64,000 nucleotides of DNA from Tetramitus jugosus (lineage: Eukaryota; Heterolobosea; Eutetramitea; Acrasida; Vahlkampfiidae), in NCBI GenBank assembly GCA_937625935.1, contig OW569357.1, positions 310,001-374,000 on the forward strand, written 5' to 3'. The first letter of the stretch is position 1. Each line of letters starts with the position of its first letter. A program made the position numbers and the translations under genes. This document shows positions 50,701-59,283 of this stretch, piece by piece. The notes under the pieces were generated by a model. It had not been told where the DNA came from and ran no database searches. It worked only from the letters and a program-made list of their open reading frames with translations.

Positions 50701-52287
50701 ATGTTAATAGATGATGACTCCTCCCTGGTAGTAGAGGAGAAGCCTTCTGAAGCTTTTCTGGTAGACATGATACGAAAACTACAGGAGCAAGTCAATGCGT
50801 TTCGAGTAACGGTCGAAGGATTGCAAACCGAACTGATTAGTGAACGAGTAATACACCAAAACAAGGTATCTAGATTGGAAGAGGAGCTTGAAACACAATC
50901 CAGGTTGATCGATACTCTAAAAGAAAAGTTGGATGCCAGCAGAGTTCTCCCAGAAGATCGAAACTCATATGAGAGACAACACACCAACGGGCTGCGGCTT
51001 TCAGAAGAACAGAAATTTAACGAAAAAGTGTTCCTGGAGGATACGAGCAATGGAAGAACACTCGTCAATGACAACGAAATTAATATTGAGAAAGAAGAAG
51101 TGTCATGTCAAACAGATATTGTCAGGAGACTGGAACAGCAGACCCAAACGTCTAAGGAGATATTTCAAATTACCAAACTAGTCAATGAATTGTTGTTTGG
51201 AACAAGGGATTTGACTAAAACAGATCGCAAATATTCTATATCTTCATCAACTACCCGAGTAAACACACCACGACACAGTATTCCACTTCAATCACCTACT
51301 CAAAAACAGAGAACCAGTTCGGGAATTCATATCATGAGCTATTCAACTCCAAATCATAATCAAGAGCTGCTCCAACAACAGTTGTTGACTCAAGTGGAAG
51401 AACTAAAGAAATTGATTCCAATTAGCACGGTAGATCAGATGGTGGGACACTTGTTAAGAGTTGAGCTAGCATTGAGATCCAATAATGCTTTCGAAAATTG
51501 GATGTTGTTTGCAAAGCTGTCTAAACTTCAATTAACTGTTGAGGCAATGCAATCTGTAAATACTAATACTCGTTTAGAAAAGAGAGTTACCTTCACAAAG
51601 ATGATAAAAATTCGGATCGAGCGATTACTAAAGGAGAGGAGGGCTAGGAGAGAGAAGTATCGAATTACTAGACACACTTTGTATGACCATTGGGTGTATT
51701 GCATATTTGAGTCTCTGAAGTATCACTCTGATGTTACTCCTAGAAGTGGTGCTTTATCTCATCGAACAATTGATCCCAGACAACAGCTAAAAGTAATGAT
51801 AGAGAAGTTTGACCTAATTGACGACGACCTCTCCTCCAATTTACACTCCAGAGCGAAAATTGAGTCAAAACTTAATAATCGTGACAAGATGAAAGTTAAT
51901 GCTATTGCACCACTCTTCAATCACAATTTCTCTGATATGACTGTTTCTAGGAGAAAAGTCGTTCTGTCCGAGTTCCTTGATTTCGTCTTTCGAGCCAGAC
52001 TCGAACAAGTGACTGACTCTGGTTATGGAACACATGAACTTTATGAATATAATTCGCCCAGAAGAGAGTCTAAATCTCAATTTAACTCCATGCCAGCAAG
52101 CCCTCCTCGGGAAGTTAACTCTGTTTCAATTCCCTTCGCTACTCCCAGAGACAACAGGATAAACCATGACCGAATGCCTGGCTTCAAGCTCTTCATACCC
52201 AACATCGCCATACCTACTCGAGCTATCAGTCCTCCAAAGATCAGTCCAACTGTTTTCAAGAGACGTTATCGTGGGGCTCAGACATGA
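50701..52287 (+). CDS. Coiled-coil protein with helical C-terminal domain, unrecognised
   Basis: 528 aa from ATG 50701; the frame is open for 19 codons upstream without ATG. A coiled coil lies near residues 15-85. A helical region follows at about 235-345 (LLTQVEELKKLIPISTVDQM, then MIKIRIERLLKERRARREKYR), and the tail is Ser/Pro/Arg-rich with SP sites. I do not recognise a family. It ends 83 bp before IFT74 on the same strand. Confidence 0.78.
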   Translation: MLIDDDSSLVVEEKPSEAFLVDMIRKLQEQVNAFRVTVEGLQTELISERVIHQNKVSRLEEELETQSRLIDTLKEKLDASRVLPEDRNSYERQHTNGLRLSEEQKFNEKVFLEDTSNGRTLVNDNEINIEKEEVSCQTDIVRRLEQQTQTSKEIFQITKLVNELLFGTRDLTKTDRKYSISSSTTRVNTPRHSIPLQSPTQKQRTSSGIHIMSYSTPNHNQELLQQQLLTQVEELKKLIPISTVDQMVGHLLRVELALRSNNAFENWMLFAKLSKLQLTVEAMQSVNTNTRLEKRVTFTKMIKIRIERLLKERRARREKYRITRHTLYDHWVYCIFESLKYHSDVTPRSGALSHRTIDPRQQLKVMIEKFDLIDDDLSSNLHSRAKIESKLNNRDKMKVNAIAPLFNHNFSDMTVSRRKVVLSEFLDFVFRARLEQVTDSGYGTHELYEYNSPRRESKSQFNSMPASPPREVNSVSIPFATPRDNRINHDRMPGFKLFIPNIAIPTRAISPPKISPTVFKRRYRGAQT

Positions 52288-52300
52288 TTGGCGCCAAAAA
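52288..52300. promoter_or_regulatory. E2F-like palindrome TTGGCGCCAA upstream of IFT74
   Basis: TTGGCGCCAAAAA starts at 52288, immediately after the previous stop codon and 71 bp before the IFT74 start. It fills the whole short intergenic space with the leader. Confidence 0.45.
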
Positions 52301-52370
52301 ATGTCTACAGTGAACAAACTGAACCAAAAAAACACATCTTCTTTGTTCATAAGTCGGAGGGACCTCAAAA

Positions 52371-54164
52371 ATGAACAGACCAGGAAGCAGTAGAGCCAGA
52401 CCTTTCTCCAGAACTGGACTAGTGTCTTCTGTTGGAGCAGGAGCCATGGGTATGGGAGGAGCTATACCTCCAAGCACTTCTCGGATGGGTCAAAGCAGAA
52501 TGGGAACTGCAATGAGAACAGCTGGTGTTGGAGTGGCTCTCAACACCAATGTTGATGTTACGAATAGGCCTGTAACTCGTGAGGGTATGTTTGGGATGGG
52601 AATGAAGGGGGCCAAGGGCCAGCGACAAGTACAGGATAAGTCCTATTACATTGGTCTCCTCCATTCAAAGATTTCTCAACTGGAGGAAGAGAAAACCAAA
52701 TTGAATGCCGAAGCAGAGAAATTGACCAAGTTTTCCACAGAGAATGAATCTCTTCAAAGTAAAAAGTCATCTGTTCAAAAAGTAGTTGAAGAATTGAGAG
52801 CAGAGTTCAAGGACTTGAATTTGGCAGTGGAACTGTTGCAAAAGCATGGAAGCGATGAACCATTGGACAAAATATCGAAAATGAAACTGAAACTTGAACA
52901 AAAGAATAAGATAACCACTGATCAAGTCAACACGATTTTCAAAGAAAGAAATGATAAGGAAACGGAAATTCGGGAATTGGAAGAACAAATGAATGAACTC
53001 AATGAAGCAATGGAAAATGAAATGGAAAAGGATCCAGAACTTAAAGAGCGATTCTACGACGCCAAGGAAAATATGAGAATTTATGGAGAAGAGTACGAAA
53101 AGAAAAAAGCAGAGTTAACTCAACTAGAGTACTCATTTGGAGAGTTATCAAATGAAGTGTTGTCTGGAGATCCAGAAAAGAGAAGATATTTCGAGAAACT
53201 TCAGGAGAAGAACAATCTTGAGAAACGAAAGAGCAATCTCGAGAGTCATATGAATGGTGGAGATGGGATTCAAAAGACTTCAATTAAGAATCAAGTACAA
53301 CAAGATAAAGAAGAAGTGCAACTTTTACAGAAACAATTGCAAAGTTTTAAATCAGAGTTAGAGAAGAAGAAGAATGAAATTAAGGAATTGATTCCAACAT
53401 TGGATGCTTTCAAAGGAGAGAGAGCCAAGAAATTCAACGAACTAAAAGAAAAGGACCAAATTCTGTCCAATTTCATTAGCACCTTCCATACCGATAAGGA
53501 GAGAAATTTACAAGTAATGAACGATCATCAACAAATGATTGTTCAGCTGCTGGAACATATAGGAAAGAACATAGCCGATAAAGACAATCTACCATCCTTG
53601 GAAAAGTTGGCTGAAATGAAAGACGATCTCAACTTCAAGCAAGAACAAAAAGATATATCGCAAACAACTCTACAGAGGCTTGAGAAAGATTTACAGGTTC
53701 GAAGAAAAGAGTTAGAAAAAGTTCAGAATCTTGGTGAAAAGATTGATGTCGATCTAAAGAGGATGACTCTAAAACAGCAAGAAATGAGAGAAGAACTACA
53801 TATTTACAACGATGTCGAAGCCATGAGAGAAAGAGAAAGGAGAGAACTTGAAGAACTGAGGAGAAGGAGAACAGAGCTACAAACACTAAAGGAGTTCATG
53901 GAAAAGAGACAATCAGACCTGAGCAAACAAAACGAACAAATGAAGAGAAAGATTGAAAGAGATGACATCTACAATGAACTGAGAGAATTGGAAACCAAAC
54001 TCCGCATTCATGAACAAAACAAATTTGCTCTTGAGGAATATGTGAGAACGAGAGGAGCAGAAAGCGACTACTCTGACCACAAAAGGAAAACTTTGGAACT
54101 GGTGGAGAATCTTAACCAAAAGGTTATCTCGTCAGCCAATGATAGTCACACCTTCTTTTTGTAA
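52371..54164 (+). CDS. IFT74: Intraflagellar transport protein 74
   Basis: 597 aa. The basic, Gly/Ser/Met/Arg-rich N-terminus (RPGSSRARPFSRTG, MGMGGAIPPSTSRMGQSRMG) is typical of IFT74, where it helps bind tubulin with IFT81. It is followed by RPVTREGMFGMGMKGAKGQ and QVQDKSYYIGLLHSKISQLEEEKTKL, which closely match the IFT74 core (LDKSYFLGLLRSKISELTTE). The rest is coiled coil pairing with IFT81 in the IFT-B complex, which carries tubulin into the growing flagellum. It converges on the PEX7-like gene. Confidence 0.95.
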   Translation: MNRPGSSRARPFSRTGLVSSVGAGAMGMGGAIPPSTSRMGQSRMGTAMRTAGVGVALNTNVDVTNRPVTREGMFGMGMKGAKGQRQVQDKSYYIGLLHSKISQLEEEKTKLNAEAEKLTKFSTENESLQSKKSSVQKVVEELRAEFKDLNLAVELLQKHGSDEPLDKISKMKLKLEQKNKITTDQVNTIFKERNDKETEIRELEEQMNELNEAMENEMEKDPELKERFYDAKENMRIYGEEYEKKKAELTQLEYSFGELSNEVLSGDPEKRRYFEKLQEKNNLEKRKSNLESHMNGGDGIQKTSIKNQVQQDKEEVQLLQKQLQSFKSELEKKKNEIKELIPTLDAFKGERAKKFNELKEKDQILSNFISTFHTDKERNLQVMNDHQQMIVQLLEHIGKNIADKDNLPSLEKLAEMKDDLNFKQEQKDISQTTLQRLEKDLQVRRKELEKVQNLGEKIDVDLKRMTLKQQEMREELHIYNDVEAMRERERRELEELRRRRTELQTLKEFMEKRQSDLSKQNEQMKRKIERDDIYNELRELETKLRIHEQNKFALEEYVRTRGAESDYSDHKRKTLELVENLNQKVISSANDSHTFFL

Positions 54165-54177
54165 CATGTATAAATTT

Positions 54178-55475
54178 TTACAGTGCAGATCGTTTAAAGT
54201 TTGCCTGTGGGGCAGTACTACTGGAGGATTGCTTCTTTGTCTAAAGTGATTGATGTTGATTAGCAATTTTATATCCATGAATACAAGCAAAACAAAATCT
54301 GTACATACAATCAACTGACCGTCCTTCTCATACTCTGTTACCTTTACCATCTGCGACAGCGAACAGTCAATAAGAGAGTGATCAGCACCACCAGAAGTGA
54401 TACTATCAGCATTGTGGATATTCCAATCGACTGCCCTGCCTGCCCTCCGATGGAACTTATGTTCATTTGTTAAATAAATACCTTGTTTTTGAGCATCGTC
54501 AGACATGCTCCAAATTCGCAGCGAATGATCTTCGGAGCATGTAGCGAACCGGTTGCAGTCATTACTATCGAACCGCAAATCATTCACCGTGTGGTTTGCA
54601 CTCTTCTGATTCGCTTTATTGCTTCCATGAGCATACCTTCTCTGCAATGGTTGAAGAGAGTTTCTAGTATCCCACAGCAGAACTTGTCCCTTGCGATCTC
54701 CAACACCAATGAGCCAATCATCTCTCTTGTGCCAATCGAGGCATGTCAGTGCCGCAGGATCCGTTCGGTCCAACATTGTGTTCACACTTGAATAATCACT
54801 TGTTCTTCGATCCCAAACCTTCAATAATCCATCGTCACTCACCGTAGCAAACTCGTCTCTATTGTTTGTGTTCCACCGTATACCATTCACTGATTTTGTG
54901 TGTTCAGTGTACGAAGATGCCGCAAACTCCAAATGATTAATGTCAAACAGTTTGACACGAGAGGAGTGAGACGATGTCAAGATCCAATCATGATCCAACT
55001 GATTCCAATCGACATCACTGATTGCATATCCCTTGTCACACTGAACACTGACCAACTGTTTTCCATGATTGACTTGCCAAAAGCTCACGCTTCCATCATG
55101 ATTTCCACACATGACTGTTTGTGTGTAGTGCTCTGACCATGTCAATGCATGAACACCTGTTCTGTTCTTTAGCTTGGACAGAATGGTGGTCGTGGTGGAC
55201 CTGCTGTGATTGGATGATGGTGATGATGATGATGGACCAATCAAGTACAAATCACCAGTGTGGAACCAATGACCATGGCTCATGGTTCCCACACAGCAGA
55301 CATCACTGTAAAAAGTGCTGTATTCGAGGTCGTTGATCTCATGATCCAGAATGTGAATGTCAGGTGGAGATGACGATGGCTTGTTTGGTGGTTGTGATGG
55401 TGATGGCGACGTCAAAGCTTCAGAGGCATGATGACGACTGCGGCTCGTTGTTGCTGTGGATTGATCTGGGTTCAT
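54178..55475 (-). CDS. PEX7: Peroxin-7 (PTS2 receptor) homologue
   Basis: Exons 55475-54309 and 54240-54178 (GTATGT donor, CTTTAG acceptor, 68-bp intron) give 409 aa. Splicing removes an otherwise overlapping read-through into IFT74, so the stops lie 13 bp apart. After a 40-residue disordered start, LEYSTFYSDVCCVGTMSHGHWFHTGDLYLIG corresponds to the PEX7 N-terminal strand. WD repeats follow with SVSFWQV, SRVKLFDI, GLLKVWDRR, GQVLLWDTRNSLQPLQRRYAHG and HSLRIWSM. It is a cytosolic receptor that delivers PTS2 proteins to peroxisomes. Confidence 0.8.
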
Positions 55476-55862
55476 AATTCAAGTTTTTGCATGTACGATC
55501 GGCCAAATTGAAGAAAAAAGCGGCAAAATAAAGCCCATCATTTACAATTTTGTTTCGACAGTTGAAAGACATGTTCAGATTACTAAAAAAAAATGTTCAG
55601 GAATCCAAAAAAGAAAATCAGTCATCACTAGAAACTATTGTTGTTATTTTATCATTTGTTCTTTGTTGTTTGTAGTTTGATTGCAAGGCATCGTCATTCA
55701 ATACAGGATGTTTAGTGTTTGCTTATTTTGTCGAATATACATGTGTGTGTGGTGGTAGTAGTAGTGGTAGCAGTCATTATTGCTGTTGTTGCTGCCATTT
55801 TTGTGCAAAATGAAGACATTGGAAAAGAATTTGACATGTGACACATCACACGCAGCACACAA

Positions 55863-56754
55863 TTACTGTTGTCTGCATCCCTTCTTCTTCTTTGCGTCCT
55901 TTGAACTGTTACCAGTTGTTCCAGTGCTTCCTCTCTTTGCATCTGTCCATGCGTCATAAACCACTTCAATACTCTGATCAAAAACAAACCTCAAATTATG
56001 TTGTGTCTTTGCTGAGCACTCCAAGTATCTCTTGGCGCCCAATTTCTTTGACAATTTCTCCGCAGCAGCAAAATCGACACACTTACCCTTCATCTTGTCA
56101 TCGTCTCTGAGGTCGGACTTGTTACCAACAATAATGAAGGGCACGTAGCCTGTTTGGTCCGTGTGTTCCTTAATCTCAGGTACCCATTTCGTCTCAATGT
56201 TTCTCAAACTCTCTTCACTAGTCACACTGTACACAATGATGAAAATGTGTGTATCAGGATAGCTCAATGGTCGCAATTGATCGTATTCTGCTGTACCTGC
56301 TGTATCCCACAATCCGAGAGCAACGGTCTTTCCCTTGAAGACAACATTGGCTGTATAATTGTCAAAAACGGTTGGATTGTAGTCCTTTGGGAACTCGTTG
56401 TTGGAGAAACTGATGAGCATGCCTATTTTGTGTTGTCATTATTATTTGTAGTTGTTGATATGTCATGATAGTGATGGTTGTTTGGAGAGTGCGTGTTTTT
56501 TTTGTGTTGTTGTTTGTTGTTTTGTGTCATGTCGCGAGTGTGTTGGTGGATTGGAGATTATCAATAATAATAATAATAATTGTTGTGTTGTTAGCTTACA
56601 GAAGAAGAAGACAATAGAGAGAGAAAAAAAAGATGAAAATTCTTCACAAATGTGTGTGTGACTGTGTGTACTTACAAGTTTTACCAACTGCTGCGTCTCC
56701 GACAACCATACATTTAAGACTCTCAACTGAATCAATATCGAATTCGTCTGCCAT
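55863..56754 (-). CDS. Rac/Rho-family small GTPase with altered catalytic residues
   Basis: Exons 56754-56676 and 56422-55863 (GTAAGT donor, AATAG acceptor; Cys codon rebuilt) give 212 aa. Rho hallmarks: YNPTVFDNY (switch I with Thr44), LRPLSYPDTHIFIIVYSV, NKSDLRD, YLECSAK, and a polybasic tail ending in the CaaX-like GCRQQ. The P-loop reads VVGDAAVGKT, so the position equal to Gly12 is Ala21. Switch II reads WDTAGTAEYD, so the position equal to Gln61 is Thr70. Both residues are needed for GTP hydrolysis in canonical Rac. A membrane-attached regulator of actin is expected from the family. Confidence 0.95.
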
Positions 56755-57080
56755 TGTTTATTATTATTATTATTATCGTTTGTTGTTGGTGCTGTGGTTG
56801 TTGCTGTGTGTTGTTTTTTGTTTTTGTTGGTTTTTTGACAAGGGGGAAGAGAAACCGGCGGAAGTGGGATGTGTGACTGATGAGCGAGTGTGCTTTGTTC
56901 AGTGGTGAAAATTCGAATGTTGTTCAGGGGAGAAAGAGCCTACTTCCGAGACTGACACACACAAAGCCAATGAGAAACTGGGAATGATGAGTGAGCGACG
57001 GCGGAGAAGAATGACGCGCGGTGTTTTGAGGATTGGATTTTTGATGACTGACGTTTGACGTGGTTGACCCATTACAATCG

Positions 57081-57088
57081 TTGGCGCC
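57081..57088. promoter_or_regulatory. E2F-like TTGGCGCC upstream of the DRAM-like gene
   Basis: It lies 133 bp before the chosen start at 57222. The same core recurs upstream of IFT74 and CDC25. Confidence 0.35.
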
Positions 57089-57221
57089 TTTTTTGATGTC
57101 GGGTTTGATTCTAATAATCCGCTCCAGGCGGAGTTTAAAGTTAATTACTCCGGGATATTGGACTCAATTTCATGACTGGAAGCTGACATCTGGCAAACTG
57201 AACTCCAAACGAAAAAAGAGA

Positions 57222-58343
57222 ATGAGCCGAGAGACAGCGACGAATGAAGGATTCTTTAGCTATGGATCCATAGCAATGACAAATACGAGTGCTGATATGG
57301 TGGATGAGAAACAGAAACTGCTGCCGTTTACAACAATTGATGCAACTGGCACGGACAAGGAAGTTGTTCACAAACACAGGCCTCGTCGTCACTTTAGCCT
57401 TCACTTGAAGAGTCTCATGGTCAGTTTGCCCATCTTTCTAGGTCTATTTATTGGTGTGATCATGGTAGCAACGTTCATTGTGGCAATCGTTTCACAACCA
57501 ACCTGTTTCACGAATCATAGTAGCACGGGAGGTGGTGGTAGTGCACCGTGCAGACCACTAGACTTTTCTCATCACATACCGACGATATCAGAGGCTGGTG
57601 GTTACTATCCTGCGGCCATCATCTTTTCTTATGGTTTGAACACGTTTGCCTGTTTCTTGTTCATTGTGTTGGCAGTCGAGTTTGCTGTTTTGCAGAGGTG
57701 GTTCAACATGGTGGATGCCAGCAAAAACAAGAACAATAGCAGTAAGCGATCCAATATTTCAAAGAGTTTGATTCGAAATTTGTTCGCATTGGCATACTGG
57801 TTCGTTGTAATTATTTCCTGTGTGTGCTTGGGATTGTTGAGTTGTATTAGTCTCTTTTTGTACACGAATGCACATCGGGCAGTTGCGTTTGCATACTTTG
57901 TGGCGATACTGTTAACGAGTACGTTTATTCTCGGAGCTGATTTGTATGTGTTGTGGAACAAGAGACATATTGTACGAGGCAAAAGTGCTGCTACTGCAAG
58001 CAGTGTATTGTCGGAATATGCTGATTCCACAGAAGTAGAAACGAATGGTACTTGTGTAGTTGAGCAACAGGACTATAGAAAGACACCACTGTTGTCTTTG
58101 CGAGTAGTATCTTGGAGACTTGCTACATGGCTCAGTGCTCTTTTGAGTCTCGTTGGACTGTGTGTCATGTTTTTGTTTACTGTTGTCGATGGAAAGTCTG
58201 AGTATTACTACAAGATGACTAACGGTGCTATGAGTATCACCGAGTATACATTTGTACTATCGACCAATTTATTCATGATGTCACTATCGAGTGATTTTTA
58301 CCACTTTCACATTAGTCTCTCCGTTAAGCAGGCTGCTAATTAA
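57222..58343 (+). CDS. DRAM/Frag1/SFK1-family six-helix membrane protein
   Basis: 373 aa from ATG 57222; in-frame alternatives upstream (57096) would run through promoter-like sequence. Six hydrophobic helices: residues about 65-95, 130-160, 187-212, 220-242, 297-320 and 338-362. The loop CRPLDFSHHIPTISEAGGYYPAAIIFSYGL corresponds to the family's YISDTGTTPPES region, and the last helix pair YKMTNGAMSITEYTFVLSTNLFMMSL to the conserved AICEWTVAFG region. Relatives are lysosomal DRAMs (autophagy) and Frag1/PGAP2 or Sfk1 proteins (GPI-anchor or lipid asymmetry). Which branch is uncertain. Confidence 0.8.
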   Translation: MSRETATNEGFFSYGSIAMTNTSADMVDEKQKLLPFTTIDATGTDKEVVHKHRPRRHFSLHLKSLMVSLPIFLGLFIGVIMVATFIVAIVSQPTCFTNHSSTGGGGSAPCRPLDFSHHIPTISEAGGYYPAAIIFSYGLNTFACFLFIVLAVEFAVLQRWFNMVDASKNKNNSSKRSNISKSLIRNLFALAYWFVVIISCVCLGLLSCISLFLYTNAHRAVAFAYFVAILLTSTFILGADLYVLWNKRHIVRGKSAATASSVLSEYADSTEVETNGTCVVEQQDYRKTPLLSLRVVSWRLATWLSALLSLVGLCVMFLFTVVDGKSEYYYKMTNGAMSITEYTFVLSTNLFMMSLSSDFYHFHISLSVKQAAN

Positions 58344-59117
58344 ATGTTTTACATACAAATTGGGTCCATGAAAAATATTGTATCGAGATCAATAACATGT
58401 GTCTTCCTTGTGGGAGGTGGGACATTCCGCTCAGCTGTTAGGTGATGAGTAGCGTTTCATCTCTTCACAACAGAATTGATACATGTGCAGTGCCTTGACT
58501 CAGGCACGCCTAGTCGAGTGGAAGACTCTCTTAATCCTTTTCTCTGCCTCCCTCTTCTTGCGTCCTCTAATCTTCAGTTCCTCCCTAAAGTCTTCCTCTT
58601 TTCCAATCTGACCTTCAAGAGCCACCTTGGGCAACTTCATCCTGTTCAGGTTCATTGTCTTTTACCGCTCCAGACCTGGTGGTAGAACCACAGCTCCTTC
58701 CTATCTAAGGAAAAGGCCTACATTGCTCCTATCATACCACGAACATCGGAGCCTTCTCGCACCGGAGAAGTGTCGAACTTCTCAGACCTCAACAAACACA
58801 TCTTGGATACGGATTGTATTCTGCCCGGAAGAAAGGATCTGGTGATTCTGCTAGATAAGTATTACTATGTTGCAACAATTGATATCAAATCAAGTTATAC
58901 GAGCATCATGTGAGCTATCTCTTGACTTCAGATGTACGGAGCGCGGAGGTGTTTGATGGATTGGATATCTCGCGGGCTATCTCACCCCATGTACTGTACA
59001 TCTAAGTTCAAACCTTTATGTTTTGAAGTGTAAGGGGTCGATATTGTAGGGCGATCATAAAATTTTTGACGAGTCTGTAAACCGTGCGATTTTAAATATT
59101 GATCCTTGTTAATATAA
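58344..59117. other. Intergenic region with a possible decayed ORF and an inverted repeat
   Basis: It holds the broken reading frame 58476-58914 and an inverted repeat with AGATGTAC at 58930-58937 and GTACATCT at 58996-59003, flanked by ACTT/AAGT. No other gene is seen before tRNA-Ala. Confidence 0.45.
58476..58914 (+). pseudogene. Possible decayed reading frame interrupted by one stop
   Basis: One frame runs 145 codons with a single internal TAG (58683-58685). The second half reads SKEKAYIAPIIPRTSEPS, then NFSDLNKHILDTDCILPGRK and DLVILLDKYYYVATIDIK, which looks more like protein than random sequence. No family recognised. It could be a gene fragment, a gene with an unseen intron, or chance. 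Confidence 0.25.
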
Positions 59118-59190
59118 GGGGTCATGGCTCAGTTGGTAGAGCGCGTGCTTTGCATGCATGAGGTCCAGGGTTCGATTCCCTGTGGCTCCA
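59118..59190 (+). tRNA. tRNA-Ala (anticodon TGC)
   Basis: 73 nt: acceptor GGGGTCA/TGGCTCC, D arm GCTC-AGTTGGTA-GAGC, anticodon stem CGTGC/GCATG with loop TTTGCAT (anticodon TGC, 59151-59153), T arm CAGGG-TTCGATT-CCCTG, discriminator A. No intron. GTTTTGC follows, giving a short pol III T-run terminator. B box GGTTCGATTCC is perfect. Confidence 0.97.
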
Positions 59191-59283
59191 GTTTTGCTTT
59201 TCTGCTGCCCTTGGAGTTTGAAATCTGAAAACAAGCTCGAAAACAAAGTTGGTGATTCTTTGATGGATTGAAGAAAAAAAAGA

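Noticed and set aside
54132-54177. Read-through C-terminus of the PEX7-like gene overlapping IFT74
   Set aside because: A GTATGT...CTTTAG intron removes it and ends the protein at 54178, avoiding the overlap.
59029-59040. AAGGGGTC repeat upstream of tRNA-Ala, suggesting a partial tRNA copy
   Set aside because: Only 8 bases match, and no D arm or anticodon arm follows.
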